Assembly (NCBI GenBank): GCA_035606915.1
Contig: DATNDU010000034.1
Span: forward strand, 1-64,000
DNA from: Roseiarcus sp035606915
GTDB lineage: Bacteria; Pseudomonadota; Alphaproteobacteria; Rhizobiales; Beijerinckiaceae
Length of the DNA: 64,000 nt
Direction of reading: 5' to 3'
Part shown: in pieces, positions 27,450 to 39,142 of the stretch
Layout: the number at the start of each line of letters is the position of its first letter
How positions within the stretch are numbered: the first letter of the stretch is position 1
The notes under the pieces: model-generated
Told to the model about the DNA's origin: nothing
The model's input: only the letters and a program-made list of their open reading frames with translations
The model's database searches: none
Made by a program: the position numbers and the translations under genes

Positions 27450-28064
27450 ATGACTGAGACCAACGCGAACCCGGCCGCCGCCGACATCCGTCGGCTGTGG
27501 CGCTCGGACCAGCCTGCGTTTCGCGATCATCTGCTGCGGCTCGACGAGCATTCGCGCCACTTGCGCTTTGGCGGCGGCGTCTCCGACGCCTTCGTCCGCC
27601 AATACGCGGAACATTGTTTCGGCAAGGGCGACCTCGTCTTTGGCGCCTTCGTCGACGGAGAACTGCGCGGCGCAGCCGAACTGCGCTCGAACGAGGCGAT
27701 CTGGAGCGAACAGGCGCCGGTCAACCGCCATATCCACGCCGAAGCCGCCTTCAGCGTCGAGAACGGTTTTCGCAAGCGCAGCATCGGCGAGAAGCTTTTT
27801 CGCCGCGTCACCGAGGCCGCCCGCAACCACGGCGTCGAGGTGATCGAGATCGTCTGCATGCCGGAAAACCAGGCGATGCGACGCCTCGCGGCCAAGTTCA
27901 AGACGGAATTCGTATTCGAGAACAGCCAGTTGCTCGGCAAGCTGACGGCCCGCCGGCCGACCCCGCTGTCGATGCTGCGCGAGGTCGCGCACGATGCCGC
28001 CGACCTCGGCGAGGCGATTTTCGACGCCCAGTTGCGGGCCCTGCGCGTCGGCGCGGCGGCCTAG
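27450..28064 (+). CDS. GNAT family N-acetyltransferase
   Basis: The 204-residue protein has the GNAT layout: DIRRLWRSDQPAFRDHLLRLDEHSRHLRFGGGVSD, then DLVFGAFVDGELRGAAELR, HIHAEAAFSVENGFRKRSIGEKLFRRVTEAA (the acetyl-CoA pyrophosphate loop region R-x-x-S-I-G) and CMPENQAMRRLAAKF. It resembles the GNAT domain of acetyl-CoA synthetase-type (Pat-like) acetyltransferases. The acceptor is unknown. The 3' end overlaps the convergent glycosyltransferase gene by 4 bp. Confidence 0.85.
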   Translation: MTETNANPAAADIRRLWRSDQPAFRDHLLRLDEHSRHLRFGGGVSDAFVRQYAEHCFGKGDLVFGAFVDGELRGAAELRSNEAIWSEQAPVNRHIHAEAAFSVENGFRKRSIGEKLFRRVTEAARNHGVEVIEIVCMPENQAMRRLAAKFKTEFVFENSQLLGKLTARRPTPLSMLREVAHDAADLGEAIFDAQLRALRVGAAA

Positions 28065-29551
28065 GGGCCATAAGGCAGCGGCGGCGCGCGCAAGAGGTCG
28101 CGCCCCGCCTCCAAAACCAACCGACGCTCGGGCAAGCCGCGACGGCCGACGGCGAGTTCGCCCAACGGCTCAATCGAGCGGAAAAACTGCGTTTCGTCGG
28201 CGTCGCGGCCGGCGTTCTTGCCGCGCACGATGAAGGCGGTTTCGCCGAGTAGCCGTCGCGCGTCGCAGGCGAAGGCGAAGCCGCGGGGGTCGCCGCCCAT
28301 GGCGCAGATCGCAACCTTTGGCCCGAGCGCGACGCCGATGCGGCCGCCGAGCCGCCAATCCTCGATCAGCACGAATTGCGCGCCGGAGCGGGCGTAGGCA
28401 GCGCGCAGCGGCGCCGCCGGAAAATCGAACATGTGCACCGTCGGATCGCGCACGCCGCGAATCGGGACCGGCCCGAACCGCACGACGCCGAGATAGAGAG
28501 CGAAGATCGCCAGCGCCAACGCCGCCGAAGCGGCGCCGAAGCGCGCGAGAAAGCGCGGCGTGCGCTCCGACAGCCACAGGCCGGCGAAGGGAAAGGCGAA
28601 CAGCCAGCCGGAATTCCACCAATGCGCAATCGGGCGCTGGCCGAACAGCGGCATCAGCGCGAACAGCGCCAGCGGCGGCAGCGCCTGCCAAAGCAGGAAG
28701 CGTTGCGGCGAGCCGGCGTCGCGGCGGAAGCCGGGCAGCGCGCCGGCGAGCATCGGCAGCAGCAGCCACGGCGTCATCGATCCCACCTGCGCGCCCAAGG
28801 ATTCAATGATTTGGCGGATCGCCTTGCCGTTGAACATGAGCTTGCGCGCCGCGCGAGAGGACTGGAAGGCGAGCGACACCCAGCCGTGCTCGGCGTTCCA
28901 AATCAGCGCCGGCGTCAGGCAGGCCAGCCCCAGCGTCGCGCCGGCGTAAGCGCGGGGATCGGCGAGCCGCCGGCGGTCGCGTGGCGAGGCGAGGAAGAAG
29001 CCGAGCAAGCCGAAGGGAACGAAGATCGCCGAATATTTGCTCAACCCCGCCAACCCCAGCGCCAGGCCGACGCCGAGCCAAAGCAGCGTCTCGCGCCCTG
29101 GCGGCCCGTAGACGACTTCCGCCGCCGCCAGCACGCCAAGCGCCGAGAAGGCGAGCAGCGGCGGGTCCGGCATGATGTAGCCATCGGGATAGACGAGGAA
29201 ATAGGCGCTGGCGTTGAAGGCGAAGACGGTCCACCAGCCGGCGGCCGAGGAGAACAGCCGCCGGGCGAGCAGGAACAAGGCGAGGCTCGTCAACAGGTTG
29301 AAGCCGAGGAACGGCAGCCGCGCGGCGCGGCCCTCGCCGAAAGCCGCCGTCCAGGCGGTGAGCACCCATTGGTGCAGCGGCGGGTGATCGAAATAGGACA
29401 GCGCCGGCGCGCGCGAGATCGCCACGACATAGGCTTCGTCGTCGCAGAAGCCGGTGACGAAGATCGAGACCAGACGCAAGACGAGCGTCGTGGCGAGGAA
29501 GAGGAGGATCGGAGCGACGGGCGCTCGGTTCGGTGGCGGCGGGGCAGGCAT
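28061..29551 (-). CDS. Glycosyltransferase family 39 membrane protein (ArnT/PMT-like)
   Basis: The 496-residue protein has about 10-12 transmembrane helices. The conserved first loop is GFCDDEAYVVAIS (catalytic acidic residues at 37-39), followed by LSYFDHPPLHQWVL, as in ArnT and dolichyl-phosphate mannosyltransferase-like enzymes. It probably moves a sugar from a polyprenyl-phosphate donor to a lipid or protein in the periplasm. It lies 52 bp downstream of the CHASE2 cyclase on the same strand. Confidence 0.87.
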   Translation of the reverse strand: MPAPPPPNRAPVAPILLFLATTLVLRLVSIFVTGFCDDEAYVVAISRAPALSYFDHPPLHQWVLTAWTAAFGEGRAARLPFLGFNLLTSLALFLLARRLFSSAAGWWTVFAFNASAYFLVYPDGYIMPDPPLLAFSALGVLAAAEVVYGPPGRETLLWLGVGLALGLAGLSKYSAIFVPFGLLGFFLASPRDRRRLADPRAYAGATLGLACLTPALIWNAEHGWVSLAFQSSRAARKLMFNGKAIRQIIESLGAQVGSMTPWLLLPMLAGALPGFRRDAGSPQRFLLWQALPPLALFALMPLFGQRPIAHWWNSGWLFAFPFAGLWLSERTPRFLARFGAASAALALAIFALYLGVVRFGPVPIRGVRDPTVHMFDFPAAPLRAAYARSGAQFVLIEDWRLGGRIGVALGPKVAICAMGGDPRGFAFACDARRLLGETAFIVRGKNAGRDADETQFFRSIEPLGELAVGRRGLPERRLVLEAGRDLLRAPPLPYGP

Positions 29552-29603
29552 GGCGAGCCGGACTAGCCGGGCGCGGCGAGGCGGGCAACTACGATAGCGC
29601 CGG

Positions 29604-31811
29604 CTATTTCTCCTCCAGCGCCAGGCCGATCTCCCAGCCCTGCGGCGCGCCCTGCGCCGCTAGCTCGCCGAAGCGACGGGCGTTGAAGCGGAAAAGCCCG
29701 CGAATCGCCTCCGGCGCCTGCGGCTCCAGCGCCGCCGCCGCGGCGCGCGCGGCGGCGAAATCGCCGCGGCGGTAATCGGCCATCATGCGCGCGTGGCCGG
29801 CGGCGAGCGCCGCGAATTCGGGGGCGGCGGCCATCGCCTGGTCGCCGGCGAGCGCGTAGACGCCGACCGGGCGGGTCTTGTTCTTGAACACCACCCGGTC
29901 GATCTCCAGCCAAGCATAGCCCGGCGCCTGCGCCCGCGTCGCCTCGCTGGCGACGATGTCGGGCCCCAACATCTTGGTGGCGCTTTCGAGCCGCGAGGCG
30001 ACGTTGACCTCGTCGCCGATCACCGAATAGTCGAAGCGCCGCAGCGAGCCGAGATTGCCGACGCAAGCAAGCCCGGTGTTGAGGCCGATGCCGAAGCGCA
30101 CCGGCTTGAACGGCCGCCCCGCCGCCTGCGCCTCGCCCTCCCAGCGCAAGTTGAGCGCCGCCAGCGCCGCGCGCATGCCGAGCGCCGCTTCCACCGCATG
30201 GGCGGCGTGGCGCTCGTCGTCGAGCGGCGCGTTCCAGAACGCCATGATCGCATCGCCGATGTATTTGTCGACGGTGCCGCGTTGTTGCAGCACGATGTCG
30301 GTCATCGGCGTCAGATATTCATTGAGGAAGCGGGTCAGCGCGGTGGCGCTCATGCCCTCCGACAATGTGGTGAAGGCGCGCAGGTCCGAAAACATCAACG
30401 TCACCTGGCGCTCCTCGCCGCCGAGCCGCAACACCGTCGGGTCGGCGGCAAGCTTGGCGACGATGGTCGGCGAGACGTAACGGCCGAAGGCGGAGCGGAT
30501 CTCGCGCGCCTCGCTCTGCCTGCGCGCGAACAGCGCCAACACGCCGCAGACATAGACCGCCCCCACGGCGAACGAGGGCATGATGGGGTCGAGCAGCAGG
30601 CCGTAATGGCTGAAGGCGACCCAACTGCCTGCCACCGAGCCCGCCGCCGCAACGAGCCCGATCAGCGCGCCGCCAGTGGTGGAAAGAAAAGGCAGCAGCA
30701 GAGCGAGCAGCCCCGACAGCCCGACGGTGTAGAGGAACTCGGCGCCGGGCGTCCAATCCGGCCGGGTCAGCCTGTCGTTGGCGAGAATCTGGCCGACGAT
30801 CTCGGCGTGTTGCCGCACGCCGGGGGAGGCGGGCGAAAGCGGCGTGGCGACGATGTCGAACAGCAATTGCGCGCTGACGCCGATGAACACGATCTTGCCG
30901 GCGAAGGCGGAGAGGTCGGCGCCGGGCTCGAACAATTTCCACGCCGGGATGCGGATGCGCGGATCGTCGCCGGCGAAATGGATGCGGAATTCGCCGCGCG
31001 GGCCGACGGCGGCGATGGCGTCGCCGGTGCGAATCGCCACCATGCCGGTCGAGGCGCCGAAGGCGCTCTCGCCGCTGGCGTTGGAAGACTTGATCGTATA
31101 GCTCGACGCGCCCTGCGCCACCCGCAGCGCTTCCATGGCGAAACTCGGCGCCAACTTGCCGTTGACGGCGAGCACCAGCGGCACGCGCCTTACGACGCGG
31201 TCATTGTCGGGCAGCCAGTTGAGGAAGCCGACGCCGGCGGCGGCGTTGGCGAAGATCGGCAGCGGCGTCATCGCGCCGTGGAACGCATAGGCGAAGCGGG
31301 TGGGGTCGTCGCCGGCGAAGGCGAAGCCCGCTTGTTCGCGCAAGCGCGGCGCGACGCCGTCGTTGGTGAAGAACTCGCCCAGCACCACCGGCCGGCCCTG
31401 CATCGCCTTGGCGAGGCGGGCGTCGTCGGCGGGGTCGCCGGGATCGTAGAGCAGGATATCGAGCGCCACCACCGCCGCGCCGGCGTTGGTGATCTTCTCG
31501 ATCATCTCGCCGAGGCGGGCCCGCGGCCACGGCCAGCGGCCGAGCTTGGCCAGCGATTCGTCGTCGATCTCAACGACGCGGATCGGCGGCGGCTCGGCGC
31601 TGGTGCGCGGCTTCCAGCGCTGGAACGCGTCGAACAGCAGGTTCTGCACGGCGATGCGCTCGCCGGAGTTGACCAGCGTCCACGGCGCGGCGACGGCGAT
31701 GACGAGCGTGACGACGATCCAATAGGACAGCCGCGCGCCGCGACGGCGCAGGCGCGCCCGTCTGTCGGCGCGCTCGCTTTCGCCTGCCGTCTTGCTGGCC
31801 AGATCCAACAT
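29604..31811 (-). CDS. CHASE2 domain adenylate/guanylate cyclase
   Basis: The 735-residue protein has an N-terminal transmembrane helix (about 32-52) and a periplasmic CHASE2 sensor (about 60-340, DESLAKLGRWPWPRARLGEMI, then FAGKIVFIGVSAQLLFDIV). Three more helices follow (about 360-440), then a class III cyclase domain (about 480-660). The metal-binding aspartates lie in MFSDLRAFTTLSEGM and KYIGDAIMAFWNAP. It should make cyclic AMP or GMP in response to an external signal. ATG 31811 is chosen over an upstream frame extension. The cyclic nucleotide link may matter for the CRP-type site at 529-544. Confidence 0.92.
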   Translation of the reverse strand: MLDLASKTAGESERADRRARLRRRGARLSYWIVVTLVIAVAAPWTLVNSGERIAVQNLLFDAFQRWKPRTSAEPPPIRVVEIDDESLAKLGRWPWPRARLGEMIEKITNAGAAVVALDILLYDPGDPADDARLAKAMQGRPVVLGEFFTNDGVAPRLREQAGFAFAGDDPTRFAYAFHGAMTPLPIFANAAAGVGFLNWLPDNDRVVRRVPLVLAVNGKLAPSFAMEALRVAQGASSYTIKSSNASGESAFGASTGMVAIRTGDAIAAVGPRGEFRIHFAGDDPRIRIPAWKLFEPGADLSAFAGKIVFIGVSAQLLFDIVATPLSPASPGVRQHAEIVGQILANDRLTRPDWTPGAEFLYTVGLSGLLALLLPFLSTTGGALIGLVAAAGSVAGSWVAFSHYGLLLDPIMPSFAVGAVYVCGVLALFARRQSEAREIRSAFGRYVSPTIVAKLAADPTVLRLGGEERQVTLMFSDLRAFTTLSEGMSATALTRFLNEYLTPMTDIVLQQRGTVDKYIGDAIMAFWNAPLDDERHAAHAVEAALGMRAALAALNLRWEGEAQAAGRPFKPVRFGIGLNTGLACVGNLGSLRRFDYSVIGDEVNVASRLESATKMLGPDIVASEATRAQAPGYAWLEIDRVVFKNKTRPVGVYALAGDQAMAAAPEFAALAAGHARMMADYRRGDFAAARAAAAALEPQAPEAIRGLFRFNARRFGELAAQGAPQGWEIGLALEEK

Positions 31812-32054
31812 GGGCGTCCTTCGCCAGCCTCGCTGGGGCGGCAATCTATTGCACTCGCGCGGCCGGGGGGAAAGCCGGCTGTCATGTTGCCGTCGCAGGG
31901 CGCGGGCAAGCGAGCGCCACGCGGCAGGAAAAGCGCGCAGCCGCTCGCTTTTCGTTTGCCAAACCGCTGCTCAATGTGGTTCCCGATGGGCTTGCCGTTC
32001 TGGTTCCCGGACTCCCGCGCCGTCGTCCGGAAAAGGGGCGACGGGGGTCCGCCG

Positions 32055-33788
32055 ATGTCGCGTTTCTTTACGATCGCCGCCTTCGGACGGCGCGCGCTGC
32101 CCAACCATTGGGACGTGCTGGCGTTGGCCGGCATTCTCGCCGTGTTCGCGGCGGTGGCGCGCGCCTTTCATGGCATCTCCGCGCCGCTGCCGCTGGGCGA
32201 GCAGCCAGGCGTCAGCCTCGATTACGCGTTGCTGCCCTATTATGCGCTACGCACGACGCTGCGCATGTTCGCGGCGCTGTTGTTCTCGCTGATCTTCACC
32301 TTCACCTACGCCACCCTCGCCGCCAAGAGCCGGCGGCTGGAGATGGTGCTGATCCCCGTGCTCGACATTCTCCAGTCGGTGCCGATCCTGGGCTTTCTGT
32401 CGTTCACGGTGACGTTCTTCCTCGGGCTGTTTCCGGGCCACGAACTGGGCGCGGAATGTGCGGCGGTGTTCGCCATCTTCACCAGCCAAGCCTGGAACAT
32501 GGCGTTCTCGTTCTACCTGTCGCTGCGCACCGTGCCGAAGGACTTGGACGAGGTGGCGCGCGCCTATCGCTTCACCGGCTGGCAGAAGTTCTGGCAACTC
32601 GAAGCCCCTTACGCGGTGCCGAGCCTGATCTGGAACACGATGATGTCGATGTCCGGCGGCTGGTTCTTCGTCGTCGCCTCGGAGGCGATCACGGTTGGCG
32701 ACACCACCGTCACGCTGCCCGGCGTCGGCTCCTTCATCGCCAAAGCCAACGACGCCGGCGATTGGCCGGCGGTCGGCATGGCGGTGCTGACGATGGCGAT
32801 CGTCATCCTGCTCTACGATCAGTTGCTGTTCCGCCCGGTGATCGCCTGGGCGGCGAAGTTCCGGGTCGAGCTGTCGGCGGGGCAGGAGGTCGAGAGTTCC
32901 TGGGTGTTGCGGCTGTTGCAGCGCACGTACTGGGTGCGCGGCGCGGCGCAGCCGCTGTTTGCCCGCTTGCGGGCGCTGTCGCTGCTGCGCATCGGCCTGC
33001 CGCCGGCCGCCAGGGTGACGCGCTTCGCCGTCGGCGGCGACGCCACGCGCTGGCTCGACGGGGTCTGGTACGCGCTGGTCGCCGTCATCGGCCTTTACGC
33101 CCTCTACAGCACGGTCGCCTATATCGCCAGCGAGCTTGGTTGGTCGGATGTGTGGCAAGTCTGCGTGCTTACGTTCTACACCTTCCTGCGGGTGGTGGTG
33201 CTGATGGCGCTGGCGAGCCTTATCTGGGTGCCGGTCAGCGTATGGGTGGGCTTGCGGCCGCGCTGGGCGGAGGCGGTGCAGCCGCTGGCGCAGTTCCTGG
33301 CGGCGTTCCCCGTCAATCTGCTGTTCGGCGCGGCGGTCAGCCTGGTGCTGACGTTCCATCTCAACCCGGACATCTGGTTGAGCTTTCTCATCGTCTTCGG
33401 CACGCAATGGTACATCGTCTTCAACACCATCGGCGGCGCGGCGGCGTTTCCCAACGACCTGCGAGAGGCGGCGGCGAACCTGCGCATCCGCGGCTGGCGC
33501 TGGTGGCGCGACGTGATGTTGCCCGGCGTCGCGCCTTATTACCTCACCGGCGCGATCACCGCCTCCGGCGGCTCGTGGAACGCCTCGATCGTCGCCGAAT
33601 ATGTGCGATGGAAGGATCAGACTGTGACGGCGCACGGCGTCGGCGCCTATATCGCTGAAGCCACCGACAAGGGCGATTTCCCGCGCATCGTGCTCGGCGT
33701 CGCCGTCATGTCGATCGTCGTCACTTTGTTCAACCGGCTGTTCTGGCGCAGGCTCTACGCCTTTGCCGAGCGCCGCCTCAGCCTTTGA
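32055..33788 (+). CDS. ABC transporter permease, fused two-domain (nitrate/sulfonate/taurine type)
   Basis: The 577-residue product contains two BPD_transp_1 modules, each of about six helices. The EAA-like loops are AYRFTGWQKFWQLEAPYAVPSLIWN in the first half and ANLRIRGWRWWRDVMLPGVAPYYLTGA in the second. This is the COG4986-type duplicated permease of the SsuC/TauC/NrtB superfamily, normally a homodimer as two genes. The start is ATG 32055. The frame stays open for 2.2 kb upstream antisense to the cyclase gene, which is not coding. The ATPase gene follows after 10 bp. No binding-protein gene is adjacent. Confidence 0.88.
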   Translation: MSRFFTIAAFGRRALPNHWDVLALAGILAVFAAVARAFHGISAPLPLGEQPGVSLDYALLPYYALRTTLRMFAALLFSLIFTFTYATLAAKSRRLEMVLIPVLDILQSVPILGFLSFTVTFFLGLFPGHELGAECAAVFAIFTSQAWNMAFSFYLSLRTVPKDLDEVARAYRFTGWQKFWQLEAPYAVPSLIWNTMMSMSGGWFFVVASEAITVGDTTVTLPGVGSFIAKANDAGDWPAVGMAVLTMAIVILLYDQLLFRPVIAWAAKFRVELSAGQEVESSWVLRLLQRTYWVRGAAQPLFARLRALSLLRIGLPPAARVTRFAVGGDATRWLDGVWYALVAVIGLYALYSTVAYIASELGWSDVWQVCVLTFYTFLRVVVLMALASLIWVPVSVWVGLRPRWAEAVQPLAQFLAAFPVNLLFGAAVSLVLTFHLNPDIWLSFLIVFGTQWYIVFNTIGGAAAFPNDLREAAANLRIRGWRWWRDVMLPGVAPYYLTGAITASGGSWNASIVAEYVRWKDQTVTAHGVGAYIAEATDKGDFPRIVLGVAVMSIVVTLFNRLFWRRLYAFAERRLSL

Positions 33789-33798
33789 GAGCCTCGCC

Positions 33799-35109
33799 AT
33801 GCTCGATGTGACCCGGCCGCCGCTGCTCGATGTCGCCCATGTCAGCCAAAGCTTCTCCAAGGGCTCCGGCGAGCAGGGCGCGCCGATCCTCAAGGACGTC
33901 TCGCTGACCTTGCGCGCCGGCGAGATCGTGGCGCTGCTCGGCCGCTCCGGCTGCGGCAAATCGACTTTGCTGCGGCTCATCTCCGGTCTGACGCGGCCGA
34001 CCGAGGGGGCGGTGACGCTCGACGGCAAGCCGGTCGACGGACCGGCGGAGGGCGTGGCGATGGTGTTCCAGAGCTTCGCGCTGTTTCCCTGGCTGACCGT
34101 GCTCGACAATGTCGAGATCGGCCTGCGCGCCACCGGCGTCGGCGAGATCGAGACGCGCAAGCGGGCGCTGAAGGCGATCGACACCATCGGCCTGGACGGC
34201 TTCGAATCCGCCTATCCGAAGGAGCTTTCCGGCGGCATGCGGCAGCGCGTCGGCTTCGCCCGCGCGCTCGTCGTGCAGCCGAAGGTGTTGTTGATGGACG
34301 AGCCGTTCTCGGCCCTCGACGTGCTGACGGCGGAAACGTTGCGCACCGATCTGCTCGACCTCTGGCACGAGAAGCGGCTCAACATCGAATCGATCCTGAT
34401 GGTGACCCACAACATCGAGGAGGCGGTGCTGATGTGCGACCGCATCCTGGTGCTGGCCTCCCATCCCGGCCGCATCTCGGCCGAGATCGCCAACCCGCTG
34501 CCGCATCCGCGCGACCGGCTCGACCCGGATTTTCGCAATCTGGTCGAGAAGATCTATGCGCTGATGACCCAGCGCCCGGAGCCCAAGCCGTTGCCGGCCG
34601 GCCCCGCCGCCGGCCCCAACCTGGGGATTGCGCTGCCGCGCGTCAGCACCAACTCGATCGCCGGCATGATCGAGGAGATCGCCGCGCCGCCCTATCACGG
34701 GCAAGCCGACCTGCCGCATCTCGCCGACAGCCTGCAAATGGAGATCGACGATCTGTTTCCACTCGGCGAGACGCTGCAACTGCTGAAACTGGCCGAATTC
34801 GCCGACGCCGACATCAAGCTGACGCCGCTCGGGCGGCGCTTCGCCGACATGGACGTCGACCAGCGCAAGAAGGTGATGGGCGAGCAACTCATCGCCAATA
34901 TGCCGCTCGCCGCCCATATCAAGCGGGTGCTCGACGAGCGCCCGAGCCACCGCGCCCCCGCTACACGTTTTCGCGAGGAACTGGAGGACTTCATGTCCGA
35001 GGATTATGCCGAGCGTACTTTGCGCGCCATCATCAACCTTGGCCGCTACGGCGAATTGTTCGCCTATGACGAGAACGCGCAGGCGTTCTCCTACGAAGAC
35101 CCGACCTGA
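33799..35109 (+). CDS. ABC transporter ATP-binding protein with AAA-associated C-terminal domain
   Basis: Residues 1-250 form an SsuB/TauB-like ATPase: Walker A GRSGCGKST, signature LSGGMRQRVGFARAL, Walker B VLLMDEPFSALD and THNIEEAVLMCDRILVL. Residues from about 285 to 430 match the ABC nitrate/sulfonate/bicarbonate family AAA-associated domain (PF09821), which may sense substrate or regulate the pump. The gene starts 10 bp after the fused permease. The imported anion is unknown because no periplasmic receptor is encoded nearby. Confidence 0.9.
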   Translation: MLDVTRPPLLDVAHVSQSFSKGSGEQGAPILKDVSLTLRAGEIVALLGRSGCGKSTLLRLISGLTRPTEGAVTLDGKPVDGPAEGVAMVFQSFALFPWLTVLDNVEIGLRATGVGEIETRKRALKAIDTIGLDGFESAYPKELSGGMRQRVGFARALVVQPKVLLMDEPFSALDVLTAETLRTDLLDLWHEKRLNIESILMVTHNIEEAVLMCDRILVLASHPGRISAEIANPLPHPRDRLDPDFRNLVEKIYALMTQRPEPKPLPAGPAAGPNLGIALPRVSTNSIAGMIEEIAAPPYHGQADLPHLADSLQMEIDDLFPLGETLQLLKLAEFADADIKLTPLGRRFADMDVDQRKKVMGEQLIANMPLAAHIKRVLDERPSHRAPATRFREELEDFMSEDYAERTLRAIINLGRYGELFAYDENAQAFSYEDPT

Positions 35110-35252
35110 GCGCGCCCATGCTCGCGCAAGGCGGCGGCGCTAACGCACACGCTCCGAAAGTTGCAGATTTTTTGGGTGAGAATATGGGCTGAAACAAAGC
35201 GCTAGAACGCCCGCTGCGATTCCATCGGGATCGCGCGTTCTGGCGCGTCAGC

Positions 35253-35279
35253 TTGAATTTCGGCTTGTTTAGGTATAGC
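35253..35279 (+). promoter_or_regulatory. Possible promoter of gltA
   Basis: TTGAAT (35253-35258) and TATAGC (35274-35279) are separated by 15 bp, or CTTGAA by 16 bp. They lie in the 239-bp gap upstream of gltA, which would place the start of transcription about 60 bp before the start codon. Spacing is shorter than ideal, so this is tentative. Confidence 0.33.
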
Positions 35280-35348
35280 GATCCGCCAACCCTGTTGCAG
35301 CGCACAATCAACGAGCCTCGCCGGACGAGGCCCCCAAGGAGCGACCTG

Positions 35349-36634
<1,286 letters not shown>

Positions 36635-36638
<4 letters not shown>

Positions 36639-36841
36639 ACGTCTACCGATTGCTGACCGGCCCGGACGACGCGAGCTTTTGCCATCGCGTCACCGAGGCG
36701 CTCAACAAAGGCTGGAGCCTCTATGGCTCGCCCTCGCTGGCCTACGATGCCGAGAACAAGCGGGTCGTCTGCGCACAGGCGGTCATCAAGGAAATCTTCG
36801 ACAAGAATTATTCGCCGGACATGAAGCTGTCGGAGCAGTAG
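36635..36841 (+). CDS. DUF1737 small protein
   Basis: The 68-residue protein begins MNVYRLLTGPDDASFCHRV and continues TEALNKGWSLYGSPSLAYD, then VVCAQAVIKEI. This is the full DUF1737 pattern of a small soluble alpha/beta protein. Function is unknown. The ATG is inside the gltA stop (4-bp overlap), an arrangement that predicts coupled translation with citrate synthase. This is the only gene in that operon besides gltA. Confidence 0.85.
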
Positions 36842-36848
36842 AGGCGTC

Positions 36849-37649
36849 TCAAGTCCATTCCGGCATGGTCGGCGCGCGCAGAGTTTCCGCTTCGGGAAGG
36901 TCGAAACCGAAAACGCTTTGCAGCAACCGGCGCAGCCCCTCGCGGTCTTCAAGTCGGGTGGCGGTCGCGGCGCCGTTGGCCCGGATCGTCACGTCGCGGT
37001 TCATGACGGTCACGCGGCCTTGCGGCGTCATCGCCCGCAGCATCAGGCGTTGGCGCATCGGCGAGGCGGGATGCGTCGAAAACCAGTGGTTGGCGACTTC
37101 GAAATCGACGAAGTTGTCCTCGTCGAACCCGGAAATCCAGGCGTCGACCTTGCGCTCGCCGCTCTCCACCTTGAGGACGCGGCGACGGTTATCGTCGACG
37201 ATGCGATTGCTCTCGTCGCCATCCTGGACCGTCCCGCCGTCGAGCGGAATCGGCAGCCGGCAACCAAGGCCGCCGAGGCCGGGATCGACGATGAAAACGC
37301 CCTCGGGCAAATCGACCAGGATGGTCATATGGCCGCGCGGCGCCTTGTCTGGCGCGAGAACGAGGATGACGCGCGCGCTGCGCAAGGTGGTCTTGAAACC
37401 GATCGCGCGCAACGCGGCGTCGAATAGCGTCGCTTGCTCGAAGCAATAGCCGCCGCGCCGGCGGCGCACCAGTTTGTCCTGCAAACTGTCGAGGTCGAGC
37501 GCGATGGGGCGGCCGAGCAGGACGTCGATGTTCTCGAAATGGATCGAGTTCATATGGGCGGCAAGCAAGCCGCGCAGCGTCGCGTGATCCGGTTTGAGCG
37601 GACCATCGTAGCCGATCCGGGCGAGATAGGCGGGAAGGTCTAACGCCAT
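36849..37649 (-). CDS. Arylamine N-acetyltransferase
   Basis: The 266-residue enzyme transfers acetyl from acetyl-CoA to aromatic amines or hydrazines. The catalytic triad is visible: Cys69 in RRGGYCFEQ, His107 in PRGHMTILVD and Asp122 in FIVDPGLG. Family blocks such as LAAHMNSIHFENIDVLLGRP are also present. Length is near the usual 275. ATG 37649 follows TTGGAGC and is preferred over an upstream TTG. It may act on hydroxylated or drug-like amines; the physiological substrate is unknown. Confidence 0.93.
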   Translation of the reverse strand: MALDLPAYLARIGYDGPLKPDHATLRGLLAAHMNSIHFENIDVLLGRPIALDLDSLQDKLVRRRRGGYCFEQATLFDAALRAIGFKTTLRSARVILVLAPDKAPRGHMTILVDLPEGVFIVDPGLGGLGCRLPIPLDGGTVQDGDESNRIVDDNRRRVLKVESGERKVDAWISGFDEDNFVDFEVANHWFSTHPASPMRQRLMLRAMTPQGRVTVMNRDVTIRANGAATATRLEDREGLRRLLQSVFGFDLPEAETLRAPTMPEWT

Positions 37650-37712
37650 GCCATGCTCCAAAAACGGATGCTGTTTCTCGCGCTGAGAGATTTCTCGGAT
37701 AAACTGCGTCCC

Positions 37713-39107
<1,395 letters not shown>

Positions 39108-39142
39108 GACATTCTCCCCGAACGTGCGCGACCGCCTCGCCG

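Noticed and set aside
29793..32054. Very long open frame (about 750 codons) antisense to the CHASE2 cyclase and in frame with the ABC permease
   Set aside because: It has no family pattern, is arginine-rich as expected for antisense high-GC DNA, and the cyclase on the other strand is fully conserved. The permease homology begins only at ATG 32055.
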